From: Talpa occidentalis
Lineage: Eukaryota; Chordata; Mammalia; Eulipotyphla; Talpidae
Assembly: GCF_014898055.3 (NCBI RefSeq)
Contig: NW_023605194.1
Coordinates: 98,401,258-98,465,257 of the forward strand
DNA length: 64,000 bases
Direction: 5' to 3'
The notes beneath the pieces were generated by a model. The model made no database searches. It worked only from the letters and a program-made list of their open reading frames with translations, and was not told where the DNA came from. Below are positions 11,330 to 22,117 of the stretch, piece after piece. Each line of letters opens with the position of its first letter. Within the stretch, counting starts at the first letter, position 1. Both the position numbers and the translations under genes were made by a program.

Positions 11330-12290
11330 ATATATCCTTGCTAGTGTTTTGGCAATGTAGGATTTCCTCTGGTGTTGTCACTAGCACTCTCACCACCAAG
11401 CACCTATAGTCCCCATGATCCATATGCTCACCCTTCCTTCCACCTATCCCCCCTGAAAGTCACAGGTCTTTGGTCAGCTTACAAGGATTGGTTTTAAAGT
11501 TCATCTTTGTCTGACCTTCGTTTGGTTTTCTATATTTCACATATAAGTGACACCATCCAGTTTTTTCCCTAATATATTTTTATTATTTCACTCTAAATTT
11601 GTTAATATGCCAGATTGCATTTTCTAAATGGAAAATGAGACATAAGATAACATTTCTTTGACTCTTGAGAACTTTGATATCATCATCTGTCTTTTGGAGG
11701 GTCCAGTTTCTTACATCTATGATACTGTCCACGAGGATACCATTGGTGCTTAGTAGTAAAGAACATTTTGCTAAGTTGTTCTATCATGGGTCCTTGCTCA
11801 AAGTGTTCACCTTTTTCTTCTAATCTGGTTTTTAGCACTTGATCATGTGTTTCTTCATTATTATGTACAGGGTCTGGCCAAGGGATAGGTTTTGTGTGTT
11901 CATATGGAATGTCCACAGATGGGTGATAGCATACTATTGTCCTGTTGTCAGATGTCAAAGCAAGCTCTAATTTGCAATTATTGTCATCTGGAAGAGAAGA
12001 ATTTGTAGACTTATGATGAACACAATATAAAGCTTCATTTTGAATTGGAAATAAATGTTTCAAGATAGTTCTGTTTGATATGGCCCATTTTACTGCTGCT
12101 AGTGCCATGGTGAATCAAGAACCTATTTTCATCCCTTGGCATCTGGTCACCGCGAGGCCACCTTCTTGCCCCTGACACCATCCAGTTTTTATTTTCTCCT
12201 CTGGCTTATTTCCCTTGGCATAATTCCTACCAGCTCCATCCATGTTGTGGCAAATGGCAAGAGTTTATCTTTTTTGATGAAATTGAATGT
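11330..12290 (-). mobile_element. Older L1 3' end (antisense), host of the MRPL42 retrocopy
   Basis: Outside the retrocopy, 11330-11565 is antisense L1 3' UTR leading into the ORF2 end (tatatttcacatataagtga). 12174-12290 continues it with the usual antisense ORF2 text (cttatttcccttggcataat, then caaatggcaagagtttatct). The two pieces are contiguous once the retrocopy and one TSD copy are ignored. Confidence 0.75.
11566..12173 (-). pseudogene. MRPL42: Full-length MRPL42 retrocopy with open frame
   Basis: The minus-strand frame 12108-11683 encodes 141 residues that match mitochondrial large-subunit ribosomal protein mL42 over its full length. Landmarks are an N-terminal AAVKW...RTILKHLFP presequence region, [20 protein letters not shown], a [11 protein letters not shown] helix, [14 protein letters not shown] and the terminal NPPKDR-like DPPKDR. 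Human mL42 is 142 residues as I recall; the difference here is one residue near the C-terminus. No intron is present. A GC-richer 5' UTR (12109-12173) and a 3' UTR (11566-11682) are retained, and a 17-bp TSD (gacaccatccagttttt, 11549-11565 and 12174-12190) flanks the whole. This is an L1-mediated processed copy. No promoter is evident, so it is probably not expressed, though the frame is unbroken. Confidence 0.92.
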
Positions 12291-12382
12291 GTAGTTTGAA
12301 GAGAAAAGCTCCCATCACCCATCATTCACAGATGTGCTCTCATGAATATATTGATGTTGCTATAGCAAAACTGCATCATTGG

Positions 12383-12670
12383 GGCTCCCTGGTGGCACAA
12401 GGGTTAAGCACCACACTGTGAAGCAATCTGCAGCCTCTGCAGCACGAGTTTGATCCCCAGCCGGCAGGGAGCAATCCACATCGTGAAGCAGACCTCTCCT
12501 ATTTCGTCCGCTGCTCCCCTCAGCAGTGTATTTCAGTCAGTCTGCCTGTTCTGCTCCCCACTCTGTCCCTGGGAATCCGCTCACCCCTCCACATCTCTGG
12601 CCTGTGCCCCAGCTCTTGTATGCATAAATAAATAAATCTTAAAAAAAAAGAAAAAAAAAACAAAACCAAT
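12383..12670 (+). mobile_element. tRNA-derived SINE, older subtype
   Basis: TSD tgcatcattgg at 12372-12382 and 12671-12681. The head is GGCTCCCTGGTGGCACAAGGGTTAAGC-like, and the tail is CTTGTATGCATAAATAAATAAATCTT plus an A run. It represents the older subtype in sense orientation. Confidence 0.9.
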
Positions 12671-12681
12671 TGCATCATTGG

Positions 12682-14737
12682 ATACTCAAGACAAAGGCTG
12701 GAAAAAGCAAGTAAGTTAAAGATCCCTTCAAACTCCTTTGACTTACTCTATCCCCTGTCCCTCTACCCCCAGACTACCCAGTGGAAACCTTGTAATAAGA
12801 GTTAAAACCCTGGCTTTGTGCATGTTTCAGCAACGCTGCTGCTAATTTTGGTGTATGAACTGGCCAATTTTTACTATAAAATAATGGAGTCAACCATGGT
12901 GTACTTGCTTGCTTCCTGCACCATGTTAAAGGACTCTGAATAGCTCCAGAAAATCTTAAGATGCAGGACTACCCCTCTATCAATGTTATTTGCATGCATT
13001 TGTCATCATTTAATGATCCACTGAGTGCCAAGTTGGTGGCTGTTGTGATAAATGAGCACACATAGACTGTGTATTCCCACCACTGTGTCTTTACTTGTGT
13101 TGGAAAATTTTTCTCACAATATTTGTTCTACATGAACTTTAAGACCAAGCTCCAATTCCTATGAAGCTTTTATTCACTATTGCTTCCTAAAGCACTTTCT
13201 CTACCACTTTGATTTTTAATTATATCCTGTTTGTGCTTCCTCTGTTTTCCCTCCTCCACCTAGGACAGTGCTAACCCAGTAAATTGCTCAATAACTGCTG
13301 TCGATTGATTGCTTTCTTCTCTATATCTTATTACTATTATAGACAAATGAGACAATAAAAAAGATTCCTTGGACACACAGGGGTGAAAAAAAATGCAGTT
13401 AATATCTGATATCTGGCAAGAATATTGTGATCTATAACAAGAAAGAAAAAATAGCTTGCCTGTCAAAGCAAAGTAACAAAGGTTTTGCAAGCTACGACAA
13501 TTTTGTGAGAAAGATAATGGTTCTCTCTAATTGGGTTTGAAAATTCTATATTTGTACCTGAACTGTGTTTGGTTTAGTTACAGTTTCTGTATTTGAAAGT
13601 AGACAGTATCTTTCAGCCTAACTGTTTGTTTTTTGACTCTTTTACTAAATGACTGCTGCATGCAAATATGTTTTTTGGTGCCCAAAGCAATAACGAGATG
13701 TTTAAAAAAAGGATACTCCTGCCAAAAGAATTCTGGTTGGCTGTCTATCACACAAATTAATTTCTCTAAAAATGGGCTATTTTCTCATTTGCTTTAATGG
13801 TGCTCAGAGCAGGTAAGTGTGATTTTTTGCTGGGTCTTTTGCTCATCAGTCCTCTGAGTATTTTATTTTGTTATGGACCATTAAGAAGTGAGGTTGATAA
13901 TGTTCCATCATTATGCAATCATGCAGAGGATTAATTTCTCTTTCAGACAAATGGAGTTAAAAGACTATTATTATTCTTTCTCCAGTTTCTTCCCCAACTA
14001 ATGGATCATTTAAAAGCCATAGGGGTATAGTATCTTAAAAGTCTCTAAGAAACAGCTTTAACAGCCATAGTTTATTTTTTCTAATTTATAACCAAAAAGT
14101 AAAATAAAAATAAAAAGTGAAATAAGACATAAGAAATTTTGAGACAAAATTTTCAAACGAGTGATTTCTTCTTTGCTCTTCCCCGGGGTGTGGTTCAGCC
14201 ACTGTAGTCAACAGAGCCTACACAGAGATGTGCCTCCCGTGTTAGGAGAACACTGTGGCATCCTGATTGAGTATGACAATTACAATTGTTAAATCCATTA
14301 AGAGAAGCCAAACTACTTGAATCAGGATGAAATAGTTACTGTAAGTGTCAGAGTTGTTGATTTGTATTTAAATCCACTGAATAATAATAAATCATAATGA
14401 TGTGAAGAGACTAAAACAGAGAAAGGTGATGTGGCTACTTCAGAATTTTCTAAATGAAATAAATCACTTTTGAGACAGTACACAGCACTTTTATGCAATA
14501 ATTTTGAACTTAGTATGTTTTAAGGAAGACTAAGTATAGTACTTTCCTATGCTTTGCAGATATCACATATTAGATGCTGCATGTATTTTCTAACTAGGGA
14601 GTATTCTCCCTGATGAACATATAACCTGCTGTCATAGAGCAGTTGTGATGTGCATGTCTACAGCCCAGATGGCTGCAATGTGACCCTTCCTACCTGTGCA
14701 AATTTGGGGAAATAGTTTAATTATGATCATGGGCTCA
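12682..14737. other. Unique sequence apart from one L2 relic, no gene seen
   Basis: Apart from 13130-13310, no repeat is recognised. 13700-14450 is unusually free of identifiable repeats. No exon with credible splice sites and coding content was found. Confidence 0.55.
13130..13310 (+). mobile_element. L2 LINE 3' end relic
   Basis: The sequence follows the degenerate L2 3' terminus: a '...ttcctatgaagc' segment, a C/T-rich stretch, then 'aggacagtgctaacccagtaaattgctcaataactg', which parallels the L2/MIR-type 'cagtgcctggcacat...gctcaataaa' ending. It is ancient and non-coding. Confidence 0.5.
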
Positions 14738-14985
14738 ATGGTGACCCACCACACCCCAGAGATATCTGTGCCTAAACACCTAGAATCTGTGAATGTGACT
14801 TCATTTGGATAACAAGTGTTCGTGGATATAGTTAAGGATCTTGAAATGAGATGATTCTGGATTATTCAGGGGCATCCTAAATCCAGTGACAAGTGTCCTC
14901 ACAAGAGGCTGAGGTGGACTTGAGAGCGACACATGGAGGAGAAGGTCGTGGAAAGATGGTAGCCCCAGGAAAAGCTACTGAGTGA
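14738..14985 (+). mobile_element. MLT1-type (ERVL-MaLR) LTR fragment
   Basis: Recognised from the ordered MaLR LTR landmarks: 'gaatgtgacttcatttgga', 'gttaaggatcttgaaatgag', 'cctaaatccagtgacaagtgt', then 'catggaggagaaggtcgtgg'. The 3' third is missing, where a DNA-transposon relic follows. It is an old non-coding solo LTR piece. Confidence 0.75.
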
Positions 14986-15002
14986 TAAAAAGGAACAGAC
15001 CA

Positions 15003-15205
15003 TAATCATGTGTCACTTAAACACATTTTGATCAGCACCGGGCTGCATGTATGAAGGGGTCCCCTAGGCTGCACCTTACAGCGAAAGTGTGTAGCGGGCA
15101 TCCCACTTGGTGTGTGTAGATACACACTGACATTTGCATGACAGAATCATCTAATAATGAATTTCTCAGAACATATCCCATTGTTAAGCATCGCACGAGT
15201 GCTTT
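15003..15205 (-). mobile_element. Non-autonomous DNA transposon relic
   Basis: The two ends are similar in inverted orientation: about 15006 reads tcatgtgtcacttaaac, and about 15186-15204, reverse-complemented, reads cactcgtgcgatgcttaac. The interior resembles a common mammalian MITE-like repeat with antisense 'ctcagaacatatcccattgttaagc'. The exact family is not certain. Confidence 0.5.
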
Positions 15206-15279
15206 GACACAATTGGAAGAATCCCCAGAAAATTGTTGAGTAAAAAAAAAAAACAACCAAATTACCAAAGTTGAGACAA

Positions 15280-15770
15280 AATTTACGTAGATCTCTTGAT
15301 ATGACAAAATTATAGAAATGGAGAACAAATCAACAATAATAAAGGAGAGGCTGGGGGTGGAAGGGAAGAAGGTGTGACTCTAAAAAGGCCACTTGGGGCG
15401 TCCTGGTGGGGATGGAAAGACCTGTGACACCTGTCAAAGCCCTTTGTTTCACTTTGTGTTGTGAACTGTCCGCAAATTGCTACCAAGTCTCTGCCATTTA
15501 ATTGTTCTTAATTTTATGCCTTATATTTCACACAGTCCTGTTTCAGTTTTCTGTTGCTCCCTAATTTTAGTGTTTTTAAAAAAGAAATGTTCTGTGTCTT
15601 GCCTATATCAGTATTAGTATCTTGACTGTGATATCATCCTATAATTTGGCAGCTTGTTATTACTGGAGAAGGTGGGGTGAAGTTTACAGGGCAGCTCTAG
15701 TCTGTCTTATAACTGATATGAATCTAAATTACCTTGACATAAAAAGTTTAATTACAAAAATTAAAAATAA
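15280..15770 (+). mobile_element. Ancient M-type L1 3' UTR
   Basis: It carries typical old-L1 3' UTR phrases: 'agaaatggagaacaa', then 'gggggtggaagggaag', 'gttctgtgtcttg...', and a terminal 'aaaaagtttaatt'. It is decayed with no coding part. Confidence 0.5.
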
Positions 15771-17819
15771 TGGGAGAAAGTAAAGAAGAATATACCATCA
15801 ATTGTAGTAAGTTGCTGAGACTGCCCTATACTTCCTAGCTATAAATAGGAGGGAAGATGGAGTTAAGCATGGCTTCGCAGTTAAAATAATGTGTGGGAGG
15901 AAAATAGAACGGGTAACTCAGGTGTTTGATGATATTGATTCTGGCAGACAGTAGCTCCATGTACATAATTTCCACTGCAGCCAAAGTGAGAACTCCAACA
16001 TGATTAAATAGCGTCATTATTGGGCCTTATTGCTAAATTAGAGGTATTCTCGGCTGCTTAATATGCTATCATTTCTCTTCTTCACTTTATGCAGATGAAA
16101 AATACTAGTATTTCTAGATTGTGTGAGAGAAACTCTTACTTTGAGGTATATTCATATAGACGTTAAGACTCAAGTTGAAGTAATGCAAAACTGAGGGTTA
16201 TTTCTAAGACTGCTATAAAATTGAGGGAAAATACAATTCTGATGTTATATTTATTCAGAAGTCAGAGTAAGATGAAGAGTGATTTGCAGGAAGAAGATTA
16301 CTGCACATTAAGATGATGTTGCTGGGTGCTCACAGTGCTTTTTGGAAGGGACAGGGGACCTGTAATGGAAAATCATGTCATAGTCTACAACAGGCTTTTG
16401 GAACAGATTATACTTAAAAATTATTTTCAAGTAGGAAAAAACTATTTAAACTTTAGCCACAATATAGAATATGCACAAACATGCCCCAAAATAGAAACAT
16501 CTAGCATGACAGAACTCTTAGGTAAGGAAGAGATTATATTTATAAAATACTGTTGTTTTTCTAAAAAAAAAACAAAAACCTCACTGGATTAAGTTATAGC
16601 TTAAGTTATAGCACAGGCAATGTAGAAACATACCAATGTCTAAGCTAAGGAATAAATTTCTACAGCAGTTTTACTCTTTTTTTGTTTCCTTTTAGTGTGG
16701 AATCAGTTAGCTTGTGGTTCTCTCTAGTGATCGTTTTATGTGCCACATATATCCTAGTCAGCTGCAGAGAGGCAGCAGATCAAAATAGCAGGCATATTTA
16801 TTGCCCGCCACTATGCTCAGCATTTACATGGATTATCTCATTTAATCTTCACAACCACCCCTGGGGAAGACACTATTATGATCCCCATTTTCCTGAGAAA
16901 GAAAGGAGGGTGCTTTTAGCTGTCATATCTTGCACAAAGCCATAGTTTCTTAGTTGTATAATTTGATATGTGATTTAATATGGTGATTTGTTTTTTATAA
17001 CCATTTCTTTAAAAAGAGGGATGGGTCTATACTCTTTGTCACCTGTCAGTACCCTTGTAGTCACAGGTCTGGATAAGAGCCCAAATGGATCAGCCACACT
17101 CAGATGGTACCCTCCAATAGTGCAAAGGGTTCTGGAATGGCTGCAACAGAGCCAGAGAGACTCAGGTTTCTAAGACCCTTTATGGTGAGTCAGGTTGGAA
17201 ATCACTATTTGGAAGGGGTGTAGGGGGCAAGCATGGAGATTGGTGAATTTCCTTACTTTATTTTTATGAAAGCAATCTCTGCAACCTTATGAAAATATGA
17301 ACCAGAAACTCTGAATTATGGTTTCACTGTTGTAAATGATGAATTACAAGATTACAGGAAAGTGATTTAAAAGCCTAGCATTTCCATTTCCAAAAGGTCT
17401 GAGAAGCATAAACTACATGCTTACAAGCTCAAGGTTTCTGACCTTAGTTTGGTATTTAGGCTTCCCTCATGGGTCAGCTAGAAACATTATCAGTTGTTTA
17501 TGCAGATATCTGATGGCTCACCCTCGATTTATTCAAATGCAAGTTTCCACTTCTCCCAAGACACATCTGCCTATCCTCAAATGCAGCTTATATTAGTAAG
17601 TCACTCTTGCCTTCTCTGTCTGTGGATGATGCCCTGGGTTTTCCTGCCTCTTGTGTGTGGAATGCCTGACAATAGCCCACCTTTCAGACAGCTCCCTGTT
17701 AAGATCCTATGATATTCTTTCATTTGTAGCTTCAACCTTCCTTGACACATTTTTTCCTCTTTCCTCTGTACAAGTACTTCATATTCCTGTGAACTAAGAT
17801 TGCTTTGCTGTTCTATATC
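15771..17819. other. Unique sequence with one MIR, no gene seen
   Basis: Only the MIR at 16760-16910 was recognised. Open frames at 16326-16592 and 16682-16945 have no domain; the second reads through the MIR. Confidence 0.55.
16760..16910 (-). mobile_element. MIR SINE relic
   Basis: The + strand shows the antisense MIR core: 'catggattatctcatttaatcttcacaacca', then 'actattatgatccccatttt', then a GAGAAAG purine stretch. An ancient tRNA-derived SINE shared by mammals. Confidence 0.8.
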
Positions 17820-17990
17820 ATGCTTTAAGCTTTTCTACTTTTATACCATTCTTTATATTGTTCCACCCCACTTCTTAAAATTCTGCCCAGTTTTTAGAGG
17901 CCTATTCCAAGTCCTACCTTTTCTTTCCCCAAACATTTTCTAAGTGGAATGCACTGTCTCTTTCCTCTGAAACATCATAGCACTTAAATT
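17820..17990 (+). mobile_element. L2 LINE 3' relic
   Basis: The '...ccaagtcctaccttttctttccccaaacattttctaagtg...tctttcctctgaaacatcatagcactt' text parallels the L2 3' terminal region (compare 'ccttccctga...cacagcactta'). Highly diverged. Confidence 0.45.
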
Positions 17991-17999
17991 GAGTAACTA

Positions 18000-18190
18000 A
18001 TAATAGGAACAGGTAGCATGGTACCGTGCCAGTATTAAGAACTTGCACACATTCGTTTACTCCTTACACAAAACTTGTGACAAACACTCTGTTGTTGCCA
18101 CCATTTTCCAGATGCGGGCAGGGAGACATGGCCAGATCCTACAACCTGCTAGTTGGTGAATTGTCAGTCAGAATTCAGAACCTCTGCCAA
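18000..18190 (-). mobile_element. MIR SINE relic
   Basis: Antisense MIR landmarks: 'tgccaccattttccagatgcgg', a GGGAGACATGGCC purine region, then 'ctgctagttggtgaattgtcagtcagaattcagaacctctgcc', the antisense of the tRNA-derived head. Confidence 0.7.
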
Positions 18191-19551
18191 TTGGGTTTCG
18201 CTGACATTAGCTTCCTTTTTATTACCTGCTATATGATTATTCTTAAACATTTCTCACTTCCTTTTGGGTCACAGACTCCTTGACAGGTAAATCCCAGCAA
18301 TGTTTAACCTGACCCTTACCTATATATCCCTATAGAACTTTATTAATTAGATATTTGTGAAATCAAATTGAATTTTCTTCAATGGCTATTATAACAGCTC
18401 ATGTAGATATAGAACAAATAAAAAATTCCAGGTATCTGTAATTGGTGAAAAATATGCCTGGAAACACATAACTCAAATTGCACAAAAAGAATCTCCCCAC
18501 ATTATGCTCTCCCCACTCCCAAACAGAAACAAGTAAATACTGCCTTATCTTTGAAGTGGAATGGAATATCAACATGAAAGATAGTGTTTTCTATTCTTTC
18601 TTTGTTTTTCATCATCTTATTTTACTGCTGAGGCAATTACCTAACTTCAGTCCTACCCAGTCATTCAGTATGATTGTCCTTATCAAATATAATTATGTTT
18701 TGTATAAAAGAAAGTCAAAGAGTTATTTTATATTCTTATGCAAAAATGAGACTTGATCCTTGGTAGGTGTTTCCTGCATCCCTAAATTTTGAACTGTAAC
18801 TTAATAAGGGGCAGAGATCTACTTAGCAGCCTTAATTCCCAGCTGATCATTACCATCTGGCACATTTTCTTGGAGCTTGTGACATAGATTTTTGAATGTC
18901 AGAGCAGGAAAACTTCTTGCTAGGGAGATACTTTAGGTGTCAATCATCATTAAAATAAAGATCTCGAGTGACTCAAGTCAATTCCCACAAACGGAGGAAC
19001 TCCTGTCAATCAGCGTTGCTTTGTGTTGTTAAAGGCAGCACAGCTTCTGAGGCTCGTCCAGTTGTGTGGGGTTAGTATCGCCAGACTCTCACCTTCTCCC
19101 TGACTTTCAACTCTGTGTCTTCAACTTTTAAAAAGACTTAAATTCCTGTATTATAAGGCTACTTCTGAATTAATAGTTAATTTTCCAATTCCATTGTCAT
19201 TATCAGAGAAATAGGTCAAACACATAGCATATCTAAAAGTCTAGAATGGTATTCAAATCCCAGGCATTTCTCATCTAAAACCTAGAAAATGAAGGAAGTA
19301 ATTTTCATTTCACTGGAGTATTATTAAAGAATAGGCCCACCTCCAAGTAGCTGCTGTGTTCCTCCTTACTTCTTACTGAGAATCTATGTCCAAGACTCAC
19401 AGCCCGGTGACCTGGGGGACTGCTTCCAGAATAATTCCTGCAGAGTCCCTGTCCTCTAGGAATATACTCTTTTTAAGGAGTTCAGATATGTGTGGGAAGA
19501 TATTTATAATACTAGTGAACATGTGATAATTTTTTTGTGGTTTGATAGGAT
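18191..19551. other. Unique sequence, no gene seen
   Basis: No classifiable repeat or exon was found. Around 19000-19100 the composition is slightly more GC-rich, but nothing is recognisable. Confidence 0.55.
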
Positions 19552-19567
19552 AAAGAATTTGCTTTGG

Positions 19568-20734
19568 GAAAATAATCCAGTCAAAAAATGGGCAGAAGAA
19601 CTAAAAAGAAACTTCTCTGAAGAGGAAATGCAAATGGCCAACAGGCATATGAAAAAATGTTCAACATCACTTGTAATCAGGGAAATGCAAATCAAAACTA
19701 CCATGAGATACCATCTTATACCAGTGAGAATGGCACATATTAAAAAAACTAGCAACAACAAATGTTGGCGAGGGTGCGGAGAAAAAGGAACTCTCCTGCA
19801 CTGTTGGTGGGAGTGCAAACTGGTCCAACCACTATGGAGAGCTGTGTGGAGATTCCTCGACCTACTAAACATAGAGCTTCCATATGATCCAGCAATTCCA
19901 CTCCTAGGTATTTACCCAAAGGACACAGAAACATCAATTCCAAAGAGCACCTGCACACCTATGTTTATAGCAGCACTGTTTACAATAGCTAAGCTTTGGA
20001 AACAGCCCAAATGCCCAAAAATAGATGACTGGATCAAGAAGATGTGGTACATATATACCATGGAATATTACTCAGCATTCAAAAAAGATAAACACATGCA
20101 ATTTGCAGCAACATGGATGGCGCTGGAAGGGATCATGCTCAGTGAAATAAGCCAAAAAGAAAAAGGAAAATACCGGATGGTCTCACTCATAGCAGGAATC
20201 TAGAAAACTTAAATAAGGGACCAGGAAAATGAATAACTATAAGAAAGTGAAAATCAGGGCCTCCCGGTGGCACAGCGGTTGAGCGCTGGGTTGTGAAGCT
20301 GCCCGCGGCCTCTGCGGTGCCGGTTCGATCCCCGGCTGCTCCCCGGCCACCAGAGGAGGGTCCCACATGGTGCGCAGACCTCTCCTGCCGCCCGCTGCTC
20401 CCCTCAGCAGTGTACTTCGGTCCTTCTGCCTGCTCTGTTCCCTGCTCTGGCTCTGGTGAATTCTCTCACCCTCCCGCGCTTCTGACTGTGCCCAGTGCTT
20501 GTATAAACAAACAAACAAACAAACAAACAAACAAACAAATAAATAAAAATGCCTCTATAAAAAAAAAAAAAAAAAATTAAAAAAAAAAAAAAGAAAGTGA
20601 AAATCAAAATCAACAAAAAACTATGAACCAGAGACACTTTTTGGGGGTGAGGGGCGGGAGGGGAGGGATTGGGGTCAGAATGGGGGGATTGCAGTTGTAT
20701 GGGGAATATAAAAATAAAATTTATTATTTAAAAA
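19568..20734 (+). mobile_element. Young 5'-truncated L1 with ORF2 C-terminus, host of a SINE
   Basis: Exact 16-bp TSD aaagaatttgctttgg at 19552-19567 and 20735-20750. From 19568 ORF2 is open to the stop at 20201-20203, giving about 210 residues of the ORF2p C-terminal region. It includes the Cys-rich segment with [13 protein letters not shown]...LHCWWECK, and ends [11 protein letters not shown]. It lacks the endonuclease and reverse-transcriptase domains, so it cannot move. The frame is open leftward to 19490, but those first residues are flank, not L1. The 3' UTR continues on both sides of a nested SINE and ends in 'aataaaatttattattta' plus A's. Confidence 0.93.
20257..20591 (+). mobile_element. 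Young tRNA-derived SINE nested in L1 3' UTR
   Basis: Exact 15-bp TSD agaaagtgaaaatca at 20242-20256 and 20592-20606, both inside the L1 3' UTR, so the SINE is younger than that L1. It is the best-preserved copy. The head GGGCCTCCCGGTGGCACAGC has A-box and B-box (ggttcgatccc) motifs. About 140 bp of tRNA-unrelated body carries the CTGCTCCCCTCAGCAGTG landmark. An (AAAC)n/(AAAT)n tract, the terminal 'atgcctctataaaa' and an A-rich tail follow. Confidence 0.95.
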
Positions 20735-20750
20735 AAAGAATTTGCTTTGG

Positions 20751-21721
20751 TTCACAAGCTTTTTCTGACTGTATTCTGCTTAGTAAAAACTAATTTCTGT
20801 CTGGGCGATCTAGATCACTGATTGTCATTTCCCCAGTGGGGAGAAGAAATGGACCAAAAAAAGAAAAAAGAATAGGGGAAGAACAAAGTAAAACCTGTTG
20901 GTACCAACATATGTAAATAAGTTCTTATTCATATTTATAAGGATAGCCTTTCATTTTTATAAAGCAAGCCTTATAAAATAAGAACAGCAAGTTTTGTTAT
21001 GCCTCATTGGTTAATTTGTTAAAAATTATTCAATAGGATGAATTCACAGACCACACTAATGACCGATCAGTGTACAAGGAAAATTTTGAGGGGATGATAA
21101 AATCCCCTGAGTTAACAGAGATATAATGTATGACTAATAAGACACAGATCTTAAATTCCAGTTAGTGGACAACTAAAGACTCAAACCTATTTATATAAAT
21201 ATACACTGTGCACCCATCATAGACTTAACCAAATAATTTTATAAAACTATGTTAAAGTATGATAATAACTTTTATTAAGAAACCATTATGTTTCAGTCAC
21301 TATTCTAAGTAACTGACATGTCCCTCCTTTAGTTCTCTGAGCTTTGCGAGGAAACAGGGAAACAGAAAATTTGAGCAATGTGCCCAGGGCACAGTGAGAG
21401 TGTGTTTGCTTCAGAGTGATCCTGCTCTCTTTGTTGCTAATGTCCCGTGATGGTCACGAGTTTATAAACCGAAAAGCGAAATAGCCGGAGCCAGACGCGT
21501 GACCACATGAAAGCGACTCTGGTGATGTGTCAATAACTAGTACATAAATTGTGGAGATTCCCACTATTTGATGTGGGTATGTATGATGGGCATGGTATAA
21601 AATTTTAAGTGTAGTAAAACACTGAATTTGTGTACTTTGCAAACATTAGTATGATTTTAATTCATCAATATGTAATTTTAGCAAATTTCAGTGATGAAAC
21701 CCCTATATCCTAGTTGCATGT
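20751..21721. other. Unique sequence with a MIR, no gene seen
   Basis: Only the MIR relic at about 21250-21415 was recognised. Confidence 0.55.
21250..21415 (-). mobile_element. MIR SINE relic
   Basis: Antisense MIR pattern: 'ctattctaagtaactgacatg', then 'ctttgcgaggaaacagggaaacagaaaatttgagcaatgtgcccagggcacag', the antisense of the segment around the tRNA-derived head. Diverged. Confidence 0.65.
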
Positions 21722-21740
21722 AAAAATAAAATAATTTTTT

Positions 21741-22098
21741 TTTAATCTTAAATTTTATTTTTATATTCCCCCATACAATTGCAAACGCCCCATTCTGACC
21801 CCAATCCTTCCCCTCCCGCCCCCCACCCCCCAAAAAGTGTCTCTGGTTCATAGTTTTTTGTTGATTTTGATTTTCACTTTCTTATATTCATTTTCCTGGT
21901 CCCTTATTTAAGTTTTCTAGATTCCTGCTATGAGTGAGACCATCCGGTATTTTTCTTTTTCTTTTTGGCTTATTTCGCTGAGCATGATCCCTTCCAGCGC
22001 CATCCATGTTGCTGCAAATTGCATGTGTTTATCTTTTTTGAATGCTGAGTAATATTCCATGGTATATATGTACCACATCTTCTTGATCCAGTCATCTA
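21741..22098 (-). mobile_element. Young 5'-truncated L1 (antisense)
   Basis: A 19-bp TSD (aaaaataaaataatttttt) lies at 21722-21740 and 22099-22117. The minus strand reads the last about 55 residues of ORF2 ([20 protein letters not shown] ... SLIAGI), stopping at 21917, then the G-rich 3' UTR and an A-rich tail. An open frame extends upstream into flanking DNA (22162) by chance. Confidence 0.93.
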
Positions 22099-22117
22099 AA
22101 AAATAAAATAATTTTTT

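Noticed and set aside
19490..20203. A 237-codon open frame, the longest in the window, as a host gene
   Set aside because: From 19568 it is the L1 ORF2 C-terminus inside a TSD. The first 26 codons are unrelated flank.
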